Below, piece by piece: positions 18,843-27,634 of a DNA stretch of 64,000 nucleotides. The stretch is taken from assembly GCF_016904945.1 (NCBI RefSeq), contig NZ_JADIKF010000040.1, positions 434,001 through 498,000 on the forward strand. Reading direction: 5' to 3'. Within the stretch, counting starts at the first letter, position 1. Every line of letters starts with the position of its first letter. The notes below the pieces were generated by a model. That model saw only the letters and a program-made list of their open reading frames with translations. It made no database searches and was not told the DNA's origin. The translations under genes were made by a program, and so were the position numbers. Origin of the DNA: Dyella mobilis (lineage in GTDB: Bacteria; Pseudomonadota; Gammaproteobacteria; Xanthomonadales; Rhodanobacteraceae).

Positions 18843-19505
18843 ATGGAGCAACTCAACAACAGTCTCGCGGCCCGAATGGCCGAACGTTTCCGCGGCTTCC
18901 TGCCTGTCATCGTGGACGTGGAAACCGGTGGCTTCGACTCCGAGCGCGATGCGCTGCTGGAAATCGCCGCAGTCGCCGTCGGCATGGATCAGGAAGGGAA
19001 TCTCTACCCCCACCCTGCCGTGTCCACCCACGTGGAACCCTTCGAAGGCGCCAACATCGATCCGCGGGCGCTGGAAATCACCGGCATCGATCCAGGCAAT
19101 CCACTGCGTGGCGCACTGGACGAACGCTCTGCGCTTGACCACATCTTTCAGGCCGTGCGCGTGGCCGTAAAACAGAACGACTGCCAGCGCGCGGTCCTCG
19201 TCGGCCACAATGCCGCTTTCGATCTGGGCTTTCTCAACGCCGCGGTGCGCCGCGTTGCCCACAAGCGCAATCCCTTTCATCCGTTCAGTTGCTTCGACAC
19301 CGCCACGCTGAGCGGACTGGCCTACGGGCAGACCGTGCTGAGCAAGGCGGTGCTGGCTGCCGGTTTCACCTTCGATTCGCGCGAAGCCCATTCGGCGGTC
19401 TACGACGCGGAGCGTACTGCCCTGCTTTTCTGCCGTATCGTCAATCGTTTACGGACGCTGGAAGTGCTGGAACTGGAGCGCGTGGGCGCGATGCTGCCGC
19501 CCTGA
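18843..19505 (+). CDS. rnt: Ribonuclease T
   Basis: A 220-residue DEDD-family 3'-5' exoribonuclease that matures tRNA and other RNA 3' ends. ExoI is VDVETGGFDSERDALLEIAA, ExoII is LVGHNAAFDLGFLNAA, and ExoIII is HSAVYDAERTA. The length is typical. The start is uncertain: ATG codons at 18828 and 18843 are both possible, neither with a good Shine-Dalgarno sequence because the heptamer array occupies the leader. Confidence 0.93.
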   Translation: MEQLNNSLAARMAERFRGFLPVIVDVETGGFDSERDALLEIAAVAVGMDQEGNLYPHPAVSTHVEPFEGANIDPRALEITGIDPGNPLRGALDERSALDHIFQAVRVAVKQNDCQRAVLVGHNAAFDLGFLNAAVRRVAHKRNPFHPFSCFDTATLSGLAYGQTVLSKAVLAAGFTFDSREAHSAVYDAERTALLFCRIVNRLRTLEVLELERVGAMLPP

Positions 19506-19524
19506 CGGCCTCAAGAATTTGCGA

Positions 19525-19542
19525 CTGTCATCAAACCGCAAC
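19525..19542 (+). promoter_or_regulatory. Candidate Pho box upstream of pstS
   Basis: CTGTCATCAAACCGCAAC: a perfect CTGTCAT half-site followed at the right spacing by a degenerate second half, 89 bases before the pstS start. PhoB control of pst is well established in gammaproteobacteria. Confidence 0.55.
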
Positions 19543-19630
19543 ATTCATCTCATCTCATTGCAACACGCAGCCTCTGCAATAGCGGCAATCAAGACGTTCA
19601 CTTGCCGCTAACCCTCCCAAAGGAGCCTCT

Positions 19631-20665
19631 GTGTTGACCTCATTCAAACTTCCGTCCCGCCTCGGCACGCTCGCCTTCGCGATCGCTGCGTCGATGTTCG
19701 GTATGACGGCCCAGGCCACCGACATCACCGGTGCCGGCTCCAGCTTCGTGTATCCGGTCATCTCCAAGTGGTCGGCGGCCTATGCCGAGAAGACCGGCAA
19801 CCACATCAACTACCAGTCGATCGGTTCGGGCGGCGGCATTGCGCAGATCAAGGCCGGCACCGTCGATTTCGGTGCGTCCGACATGCCGCTGAAGGCTGAA
19901 GACCTCGCCAAGTTCGGCCTCGGCCAGTTCCCGGACGTGATCGGCGGCATCGTGCCGGCCTTCAACATCGCCGGCGTCGCCCCGGGCGCGCTGGTGCTGG
20001 ACGGTTCGACCCTGGCCGACATCTATCTGGGCAAGATCACCACCTGGAACGACCCGGCCATCGTCAAGCTCAACCCGAGCGTGCACCTGCCGAGCTCGCG
20101 CATCACCGTGGTGCATCGTTCGGATGGTTCGGGCACCAGCTTCAACTTCACCGACTATCTGTCCAAGATCAGCCCCGAATGGAAGAGCAAGGTCGGTGAA
20201 GGCACCGCCGTGCAGTGGCCGGCCGGTATCGGCGGCAAGGGCAACGAAGGCGTCTCGGCCTATATCCACCAGATCCCGAACTCGATCGGCTACGTGGAAT
20301 ACGCCTACGCCGTGACCAACAAGCTCGGCTACGCGAAGATGAAGAACGCGGCCGGCAACGTCGTGGAGCCCACCACCGCCACCTTCCAGGCCGCAGCCGA
20401 TACGGCTGACTGGAAGAGCGCGAAGGACTTCAACGTGCTGATGACCAATGCCCCGGGCGCCCAGGCATGGCCGATCACCGCCACCTCGTGGGTGATCATG
20501 TACAAGACGCCGAAGAACGCCGCCAACACCAAGGTCGCCTTCGACTTCTTCAAGTACGCCTACGGCAGCGGCCAGGATGCCGCACGCACGCTCAACTATG
20601 TGCCGCTCCCCGCTTCGCTGGTGCAGCAGATCGAGCAGTACTGGTCCAGCGAATACAAGATGTAA
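19631..20665 (+). CDS. pstS: Phosphate ABC transporter, substrate-binding protein
   Basis: A 344-residue periplasmic phosphate-binding protein. The signal peptide is cleaved near AQAT, and the mature protein starts TDITGAGSSFVYPVISKW, the family's phosphate-binding opening. Further signatures are GSGGGIAQIKAGTVDFGASD, VHRSDGSGTSFNFTDYL and the C-terminal FFKYAYGSGQDAA. The GTG at 19631 (or the adjacent TTG) is preceded by AAAGGAG. It leads the pstSCAB-phoU operon and is separated from pstC by a strong hairpin. Confidence 0.95.
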   Translation: MLTSFKLPSRLGTLAFAIAASMFGMTAQATDITGAGSSFVYPVISKWSAAYAEKTGNHINYQSIGSGGGIAQIKAGTVDFGASDMPLKAEDLAKFGLGQFPDVIGGIVPAFNIAGVAPGALVLDGSTLADIYLGKITTWNDPAIVKLNPSVHLPSSRITVVHRSDGSGTSFNFTDYLSKISPEWKSKVGEGTAVQWPAGIGGKGNEGVSAYIHQIPNSIGYVEYAYAVTNKLGYAKMKNAAGNVVEPTTATFQAAADTADWKSAKDFNVLMTNAPGAQAWPITATSWVIMYKTPKNAANTKVAFDFFKYAYGSGQDAARTLNYVPLPASLVQQIEQYWSSEYKM

Positions 20666-20706
20666 GCTGCGCTCTGTTGCGAAACAGTCCGTAGCATTAG
20701 ACCCTG

Positions 20707-20737
20707 CGACGCGCGCAACGATCCGTTGCGCGCGTCG
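20707..20737 (+). terminator. Strong intercistronic hairpin between pstS and pstC
   Basis: A perfect 13-14 bp stem (arms around GACGCGCGCAACG / CGTTGCGCGCGTC) with a 3-base loop and no T-run. It probably shields the pstS mRNA 3' end or partly attenuates transcription, so the binding protein is made in excess over the permease. Confidence 0.75.
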
Positions 20738-20739
20738 TC

Positions 20740-21747
20740 ATGATTGATGAAACCACCCGCGGAAACGCCCTCAGCATGCAAGCGACAAGCGCCGAACCGC
20801 TCGCCCGTGATACCGAACACCGTTCGCGCGCCGATGCCCGACACGATTTCATCTTCCGCATCCTGTTGCGCACCTGCGCACTGCTGGTGCTGGCGGCGTT
20901 GCTCGGTGCCGCACTCTCCACCTTGTGGGGCGGTCGCGACGTGCTGTTCAAGGACGGCTTCAAATTCCTGTTCAGCGCCGACTGGAACCCGGTCGAAGAC
21001 CAATATGGTGCGCTGGCGCCGATCGCCGGCACGCTGGTAACTTCGCTGATCGCCTTGGTGCTGGCCGTTCCGGTCAGTTTCGGCGTCGCGCTTTTTCTCA
21101 CCGAGATCGCACCCAACTGGATGCGCGGTCCGGTCGCCACGGCCATTGAACTGCTGGCCGGCATTCCTTCGATCATCTACGGCATGTGGGGCCTGTTCGT
21201 GTTCGTCCCGTTCATGGCCGGCATCGAACCGTGGCTCAACGACACGCTGGGCAACATCCCGGTCATCGGCGCCCTGTTCCACGGACCTCCGCTTGGCCTT
21301 GGCCTGCTGACGGCGGGCATCGTGCTGGCGGTGATGATCCTGCCGTTCATCTCCTCGGTGATGCGCGAAGTGTTCCAGACGGTTCCGGCGCGCCTCAAGG
21401 AATCCTCCTACGCACTCGGTTCCACCACCTGGGAAGTGGTGTGGGACATCGTGCTGCCGTATACCCGCTCGGCGGTGATCGGCGGCATTTTCCTGGGGCT
21501 GGGCCGCGCGCTCGGCGAAACCATGGCGGTGACCTTCGTGCTGGGCAACTCCTACAACATCACCTCGTCGCTGCTGATGCCGGGCACGTCGATCTCCTCC
21601 AGCATCGCCAACGAATTCAACGAAGCGGTCGGGTTGCATCGCTCCGCCTTGATCGCACTCGGCTTCCTGCTGTTCGTGGTCACCTTCATCGTGCTGCTGA
21701 TCGCACGCCTGATGCTGCGCCAGCTGGCACGCAAGGAGGGCCGCTGA
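20740..21747 (+). CDS. pstC: Phosphate ABC transporter permease PstC
   Basis: A 335-residue inner-membrane permease with about six transmembrane segments. Family motifs include ELLAGIPSIIYGMWGLFVFVP and the EAA-like loop ESSYALGSTTWEVVWDIVLP, followed by GRALGETMAVTFVLGNS. The ATG at 20740 lies directly after the hairpin with no clear Shine-Dalgarno; the ATG at 20776, preceded by GGAAA, would give 323 residues. The stop overlaps the pstA start (TGATG). Confidence 0.94.
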   Translation: MIDETTRGNALSMQATSAEPLARDTEHRSRADARHDFIFRILLRTCALLVLAALLGAALSTLWGGRDVLFKDGFKFLFSADWNPVEDQYGALAPIAGTLVTSLIALVLAVPVSFGVALFLTEIAPNWMRGPVATAIELLAGIPSIIYGMWGLFVFVPFMAGIEPWLNDTLGNIPVIGALFHGPPLGLGLLTAGIVLAVMILPFISSVMREVFQTVPARLKESSYALGSTTWEVVWDIVLPYTRSAVIGGIFLGLGRALGETMAVTFVLGNSYNITSSLLMPGTSISSSIANEFNEAVGLHRSALIALGFLLFVVTFIVLLIARLMLRQLARKEGR

Positions 21748-22605
21748 TGTCCGCCGTCTACGCCCGCCGCCGCATCACCAACATCGTTGCGCTGGTGCTG
21801 AGTGGCTGCGCCACCCTGCTCGGCCTGATCTTTCTGGTGTGGATCCTGTGGATCACTCTTGAGAACGGCATCTCCGCGATCACCCCGACGCTGTTCACCA
21901 AGATCACCGCCTATGCCGACCAGGGCGGCCTGTCCAACGCCATTGTCGGCAGCCTGATCATGGACCTGATGGCGCTGATGATCTGCGCGCCGATCGGCGT
22001 GCTGGCCGGCACGTACCTGGCCGAATACGCCAGCTCCACGCGCCTGGGCGCATCGATCCGCTTCCTCAACGACATTCTGCTGTCGGCGCCGTCGATCGTG
22101 CTCGGCCTGTTCGTGTACGTGATCGTCGTGCTGCCCATGTCCAACCTCACCAACGGCGCCATTTCGTTCTCCGGCTTCGCCGGCAGCGTGGCACTGGCGC
22201 TGATCGGCCTGCCGGTGATCGTGCGCACCACCGACGAAATGCTGCAACTGGTGCCGGGTACGTTGCGCGAAGCAGCCCTTTCGCTGGGCATTCCGCAGTG
22301 GAAGCTCACCATGCAGGTGCTGATGCGCGCGGCCTTCTCCGGCATTCTCACCGGCGTGCTGCTGGCGCTGGCACGCCTGGCCGGCGAAACCGCGCCGCTG
22401 CTTTTCACGGCTTTCGGCAACAACTTCATGACCGCGCATCCCCTGGACAAAATGGCCAGCATGCCGGTGACGATCTATCAGTACACCAACGATCCGAATC
22501 CGGCGCTGCATGCGATCGCCTGGGCCGGCGCGCTGTTGATCACCCTGTTCGTGCTGGCACTGAGCCTGCTGACCCGCATCATGTTTTCGCGCAAAAAGGT
22601 GAGTT

Positions 22606-22613
<8 letters not shown>
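21747..22613 (+). CDS. pstA: Phosphate ABC transporter permease PstA
   Basis: A 288-residue permease partner of PstC with about six membrane segments. Motifs include LLSAPSIVLGLFVYVIVV, the EAA loop REAALSLGIPQWKLTMQVLM and LARLAGETAPLLFTAFGN. The start ATG at 21747 overlaps the pstC stop by one base and is preceded by AAGGAGG. The end overlaps pstB by 8 bases. Confidence 0.95.
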
Positions 22614-23409
<796 letters not shown>

Positions 23410-23454
23410 CGGCGCAAAGCGCCCTCCCCCATCAACCACAACGAGGCACCACCC

Positions 23455-24189
23455 ATGAGCGGCAGCAGCAAGGAACACATCATCAAGAGCTACGACGACG
23501 AGCTGATTCGCCTCACCGGCGAGCTGGTTCGCATGGGCGAGCTGGCGGTGAGCCAGCTGGAAGCCGCCATCGACGTGGTCGACCGTCGCGATGAACGCGC
23601 TGCCCAGCACGTGGTGCTCAACGACGAAGCGATCGACCAGCTCGAACAGGAAATCAGCCACGACGTGGTGCGTCTGCTGGCACTGCGCGCGCCGATCGCC
23701 GGCGACCTGCGCAACGTCTTCGCCGCCCTGCGCATTGCCGCGGACATCGAGCGCATCGGCGACTACGCCGCCAACGTCGCCAAGCGCTCCATCCCACTGT
23801 CCATGGCTGCACCGCTTACCCCGACCGGCGGCCTGGCACACCTGGCCGAGCTGGCTGCCGAGGAAGTACGCGAAGTACTGCGCGCCTACCGCGACCGCGA
23901 CGCCGAACTCGCCTACAAGGTGTGGCAGGACGACGTGCAGCTGGACGAAGCCTATACCGGCTACTTCCGCCAACTGCTTACCTACATGATGGAAGACCCG
24001 CGCGTGATCACGCCGTGCACGCATCTGCTGTTCATGGCCAAGAACATCGAGCGCATCGGCGACCACGCCACCAACATCGCCGAGAACGTGTGGTTCCAGG
24101 TGAAGGGTGAGCCGCTCAACGCACAACGCGACAAGCGCGACCTTACCTCCAGCCCGGAACCGGTGAAGCTGGGCAACCGGGACGAATGA
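23455..24189 (+). CDS. phoU: Phosphate transport system regulator PhoU
   Basis: A 244-residue all-helical protein made of two three-helix PhoU repeats, each with the metal-binding E/DxxxD signature (IAADIERIGDYAANVAK and MAKNIERIGDHATNIAE). PhoU couples the Pst transporter to the PhoR-PhoB system, keeping it off when phosphate is plentiful. Last gene of the pst operon; a terminator follows at 24238. phoB and phoR are not in the window. Confidence 0.95.
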   Translation: MSGSSKEHIIKSYDDELIRLTGELVRMGELAVSQLEAAIDVVDRRDERAAQHVVLNDEAIDQLEQEISHDVVRLLALRAPIAGDLRNVFAALRIAADIERIGDYAANVAKRSIPLSMAAPLTPTGGLAHLAELAAEEVREVLRAYRDRDAELAYKVWQDDVQLDEAYTGYFRQLLTYMMEDPRVITPCTHLLFMAKNIERIGDHATNIAENVWFQVKGEPLNAQRDKRDLTSSPEPVKLGNRDE

Positions 24190-24237
24190 TCGCCTCCGCG
24201 CGTTCTTTCGAAAACTGATACCGCCGTTGATTCTTCC

Positions 24238-24265
24238 AGGCCCGGGCGATTCGTCCGGGCCTTTT
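24238..24265 (+). terminator. Rho-independent terminator of the pst-phoU operon
   Basis: Stem AGGCCCGG / CCGGGCCT with a 9-base loop followed by TTTTCG, 49 bases after the phoU stop. Confidence 0.85.
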
Positions 24266-24315
24266 CGTTGCGGGGCACGTCGCGTACTGTTCCCCCTTCC
24301 CGCCCATCTCGCCAG

Positions 24316-26166
24316 ATGCATACGAGGCGGGCGCCGCGAACAGGAATCCGTACATTGAATACCCGTCCATCCGTGGAGCACCGCACCCAAGACCGCCGCA
24401 TTACTTGGCCTGGGGCGCTGTACGCCTTGATCGCATTGTCGGGTTGCGTGTTCGCCTTCATCGGCCTCTCCAATAACAGCTTCTGGGCCGACGAGCTGTT
24501 CACCTTGCAGTTGATCGACCATCACGACGGTCTTGCCGGCGTGTTCCGGCGCATGCTGTCGGACGTGCACCCGCCGCTGTATGACTTCCTGCTCTACGGA
24601 TGGGTCCAGTTGGCCGGCACCGGCGAAGTCGCCGTGCGACTCCCCAGCGCCTTGCTGGCCGTTGCCGCCATCGGTCTGTTTGTCGCTTGCACGCGCCGCC
24701 GGCTGACACCTGCCGCCATCGCGTTTGCCTGCGCCGCGGCAACCACTTCGATGTACTGGTTCGTGCAGGCCCAGAATGCCCGCGACTATGCGCTCTGCGA
24801 AGTGCTATCCGTCGCTCTGCTTGCCACGGCCATCGGCCTGCGGCGTCGCTCGCGCAGCAGCGCCGGTTTTCCCTGGGGGTATTGGGCGGGATTGACCCTG
24901 CTTGGCGTGGCCGGCAGCCAGACGCATGCCTACATGCTGCTGACCGTTGGCATGCTGCTGTTTTACCTGATCCTCACCGCGCGCAGCTGGCCGCTGCGCA
25001 TCGCCCTGATCGGATCGGGCCTGCTGATACTCGGCTTGTATGTGGGCCTCCTGTGGCCGATGGCGCATGCCGGCTACAGCCACGATTTTTCCGGCTCGTG
25101 GTTCAACAACAAACCGAAGTTCTTTCTCTCGCAACTGCATCGCACGCTGTTCAACCTGATCAACCGGCAATGCGCAATCGTGATCGCGGCGATGTTGCTG
25201 GGGCTTTGGCTGCACCATTCGCGGCGTACCCAGGTGCCCGTCGAACGAACGGATGATTCCATTCGTTGGATCACGGGCTTGAGTTGGTTCGTGCTGCTGG
25301 GCGTAATCGTCGGCGGCATTGCCGTATCCGTACTCGTCACCCCTTCGTTTTCCTACCGCAACGTGCTGGTCTGCGCGCCGTTTGGCTGGTTCCTGATTGG
25401 GCGCGCCTACGACGTGGCCGGGCCGCGCACCGAAACGCGGCTCGGCCAATGGCTGGCTCTCGCCGCGATCGTGCTGGTGGGCTCGCAGCTCTTCGTGCTG
25501 ATCCGCGGACGCCTGCTGCCGACCAACGAGCCCTGGCGCGCATCGGCTGCCTACGTACGCGGCCTTTCTTCATGCAGCCAGGCGACGCTGCCGGTAGTCG
25601 CCTCGCCCGAAGACTATGGCGGCACGCTGTTGCCGGTTGTGCGTGAGACGCTCCAGCGGAATTACTACGGCTACTACCTGCCGAACACATATCGTCTGCA
25701 CGCGTATGCACCGGACGAACTGTTGCAGCAGTTCGCCCAGACGCTACGGGATGGCCAAACCAGCGCAACCGCCTGCCCGCTGGTTGCGTGGGCGTTGCAC
25801 GGTATCGACGACGAAGACCGCGCACTGCAATTCGCCGAGCAGTTGGCGAGCACACCAGGGCTGCCAAGCCGCCGTATCGCCGTGCAGGAATTCGTCGCTT
25901 ATGAACTGCACCTGCTCAGCTGGAAACCCCAGCCCAGCGCTTTCGTCTTCATGCAAGTTTCCGGGGAGAAGTGGGCTGCACCGGCAACGCTTGCCGACGG
26001 AATGGAAATCGACAAAACCCATTCCATCGGCGACCTGCTGCTGGTGACCGACGTAACACCGGCCACCGACGCAACGATGCACAGCTACACCATCCAGCGC
26101 TGGCACGACGGCAAGATGGCCGGCCAGACCACCGTCACGCGCCAGCCGTCAGCTTCAAGCCGATGA
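24316..26166 (+). CDS. Membrane glycosyltransferase, GT-C type (GT39/GT83-like)
   Basis: About 616 residues with roughly ten to twelve hydrophobic segments in the first two thirds and a soluble C-terminal region. The first external loop carries the acidic pair in SNNSFWADELFTLQL and then DVHPPLYDFLLYGWVQLAG, the DE and HPPLY signatures of lipid-linked-sugar glycosyltransferases such as ArnT or protein mannosyltransferases. It would transfer a sugar from a polyprenyl phosphate donor at the periplasmic face; acceptor unknown. The start is uncertain: ATG at 24316, or TTG at 24355 which has AGGA at better spacing. Its 3' end overlaps the convergent sugE gene by 32 bases. Confidence 0.75.
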   Translation: MHTRRAPRTGIRTLNTRPSVEHRTQDRRITWPGALYALIALSGCVFAFIGLSNNSFWADELFTLQLIDHHDGLAGVFRRMLSDVHPPLYDFLLYGWVQLAGTGEVAVRLPSALLAVAAIGLFVACTRRRLTPAAIAFACAAATTSMYWFVQAQNARDYALCEVLSVALLATAIGLRRRSRSSAGFPWGYWAGLTLLGVAGSQTHAYMLLTVGMLLFYLILTARSWPLRIALIGSGLLILGLYVGLLWPMAHAGYSHDFSGSWFNNKPKFFLSQLHRTLFNLINRQCAIVIAAMLLGLWLHHSRRTQVPVERTDDSIRWITGLSWFVLLGVIVGGIAVSVLVTPSFSYRNVLVCAPFGWFLIGRAYDVAGPRTETRLGQWLALAAIVLVGSQLFVLIRGRLLPTNEPWRASAAYVRGLSSCSQATLPVVASPEDYGGTLLPVVRETLQRNYYGYYLPNTYRLHAYAPDELLQQFAQTLRDGQTSATACPLVAWALHGIDDEDRALQFAEQLASTPGLPSRRIAVQEFVAYELHLLSWKPQPSAFVFMQVSGEKWAAPATLADGMEIDKTHSIGDLLLVTDVTPATDATMHSYTIQRWHDGKMAGQTTVTRQPSASSR

Positions 26167-26455
26167 TGCCCGCCAGGATCAAGCCCACGCACAGCAATCG
26201 CATGGGCGTGGCCGGATCATTGAACAAGGCCATGCCCAGTACCACTGCACCGACGGCGCCGATGCCGGTCCACACCGCGTAGGCCGTACCGATCGGCAAC
26301 TGCCTGGCCGCCAACGCCAGCAAAGTGATGCTGACCGCCATCGCCGCCAACGTGGCTACGCTCGGCCACAAACGGGAAAAGCCTTCGCTGTATTTCAGGC
26401 CGATGGCCCAGCCGATTTCGAAAACGCCGGCAAATACCAGATAGATCCACGCCAT
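26135..26455 (-). CDS. sugE: SMR family guanidinium exporter (SugE/Gdx)
   Basis: A 106-residue small multidrug resistance protein with four transmembrane helices. The helix 1 motif FAGVFEIGWAIGLKYSEGF contains the essential Glu and the W..GLKYS pattern of the SugE/Gdx subgroup, which exports guanidinium in exchange for protons. The preceding guanidine-II riboswitch (26479-26525) strongly supports this assignment over general drug efflux. AAGGAG lies before the ATG. The end overlaps the convergent glycosyltransferase gene by 32 bases. Confidence 0.92.
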   Translation of the reverse strand: MAWIYLVFAGVFEIGWAIGLKYSEGFSRLWPSVATLAAMAVSITLLALAARQLPIGTAYAVWTGIGAVGAVVLGMALFNDPATPMRLLCVGLILAGIIGLKLTAGA

Positions 26456-26478
26456 GGGACAACTCCTTGCATCGATGT

Positions 26479-26525
26479 GCAGGGTCGTCCCCGCGAGGGA
26501 TTGAGGCATGCAGGGTCGTCCCTGC
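26479..26525 (-). ncRNA. Guanidine-II riboswitch (mini-ykkC)
   Basis: On the minus strand two hairpins stand 15 bases apart, each with an ACGA tetraloop: GCAGGG-ACGA-CCCTGC at 26525-26510 and GCGGGG-ACGA-CCCTGC at 26494-26479 (one G-U pair). Twin hairpins with ACGR loops define the mini-ykkC/guanidine-II class, which binds guanidinium and turns on translation. The sugE Shine-Dalgarno AAGGAG follows about 10 bases later. Confidence 0.92.
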
Positions 26526-26624
26526 TGCCATGGCAATCACCGAGCGTACACGCGCGGAGCAAAAGCCATCTGCTCCGAGATGGGGTTCCGCGGCGAGTGA
26601 ACCAAACAACGCGTTTAGGCGGGG

Positions 26625-26894
26625 TTATGGTGCGGCACGCCCTTCGCGACGCAGACGCATGCCGCGCCCGATACCGTAAACGCCGATCAGCAACCACGCC
26701 AGTTGCATGAAGAACGCCGCAGCATTGAAGGCACCGAACAGCAGCGACAGCATCACGCCGATCGCGCCGAATACGTTCATCAACTGAAAAACGAGCCCGT
26801 TGCCGTGCAGCTTGTGTGCCTGCAACAGCAGGAAGGCCAGCAGTACCAGTACCACGCCGATATAACCGGCCCAGTCATGCCAATAGAAAGTCAT
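26625..26894 (-). CDS. CBU_0592-like small membrane protein
   Basis: An 89-residue protein with three predicted membrane helices (YIGVVLVLLAFLLLQ, LMNVFGAIGVMLSLLFG, MQLAWLLIGVYGIGRG) and a basic C terminus. The pattern fits the CBU_0592 family of small membrane proteins of unknown function. The ATG at 26894 overlaps the rlmB stop (ATGA), so it is the last gene of an rnr-rlmB-membrane protein operon. Confidence 0.75.
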   Translation of the reverse strand: MTFYWHDWAGYIGVVLVLLAFLLLQAHKLHGNGLVFQLMNVFGAIGVMLSLLFGAFNAAAFFMQLAWLLIGVYGIGRGMRLRREGRAAP

Positions 26895-27634
26895 CGCGCA
26901 CTCCTTTGACGCAAGGCTTCGAACAGAACGATGCCGGTAGCCACCGATACGTTCAAGCTTTCCATCGTGCCCGGCATGGGAATTTTTGCCACGAAGTCGC
27001 ACGTTTCGCGAGTCAGCCGGCGAATGCCCTCGCCTTCGCTGCCCAATACCAGCGCCACCGGACCTTTCAGGTCGATGTCGTAGAGCGATTGCTCGGTATC
27101 GCCGGCCAGACCAGTGATCCATACACCGGCATCCTTGAGCGCACGCAAGGCGCGCGCAAGATTGGTCGCGGCCACCAGCGGCACGCGATCGGCACCGCCG
27201 GCCGACGCGCGGCGCACGACCGGGGTCAAACCCACGGCACGGTCCTTGGGCACGATCACCGCGGTCACGTTGGCCGCCGCGGCGCTGCGCAAACAGGCGC
27301 CGAGGTTGTGCGGATCGGTGACGCCATCGAGCACCAGCACCAGCGCATCATTGCCGGCTTTTTCCAACAGCTCCGGCAGATCGTTTTCACCGGCCAGCGG
27401 CGGCGCCTGATACAGGGCGACGATGCCTTGATGGCGTGCCTCGCCCGCCAGCTTCTCCAGCTGTTCGCGCGGTCGGTGATGCACCGGAATTTTCAGCGAC
27501 TTGGCGCGCTCGGCCAATTCGTGCACGCGCGGATTGCGCTGGCCGTTTTCCACCAGCACCTCGCGCACGCGCTCAGCATCATTGCTCAGTGCACCTTCGA
27601 CCGGGTTGATCCCGACAATCCAACTCTCGCTCAT
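26891..27634 (-). CDS. rlmB: 23S rRNA (guanosine-2'-O-)-methyltransferase RlmB
   Basis: A 247-residue SPOUT methyltransferase that modifies G2251 of 23S rRNA. The N-terminal L30e-like substrate-binding domain (about 1-80) precedes the trefoil-knot domain with VLDGVTDPHNLGACLRSA, VPLVAATNLARAL, LVLGSEGEGIRRL and the cofactor-binding IPMPGTMESLNVSVATGI. ATG overlaps the rnr stop (ATGA). The rnr-rlmB pairing is conserved in gammaproteobacteria. Confidence 0.95.
   Translation of the reverse strand: MSESWIVGINPVEGALSNDAERVREVLVENGQRNPRVHELAERAKSLKIPVHHRPREQLEKLAGEARHQGIVALYQAPPLAGENDLPELLEKAGNDALVLVLDGVTDPHNLGACLRSAAAANVTAVIVPKDRAVGLTPVVRRASAGGADRVPLVAATNLARALRALKDAGVWITGLAGDTEQSLYDIDLKGPVALVLGSEGEGIRRLTRETCDFVAKIPMPGTMESLNVSVATGIVLFEALRQRSAR

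Noticed and set aside
20707..20737. Hairpin as a full terminator of pstS
   Set aside because: No T-run follows, and the same-strand pst genes continue directly after it.
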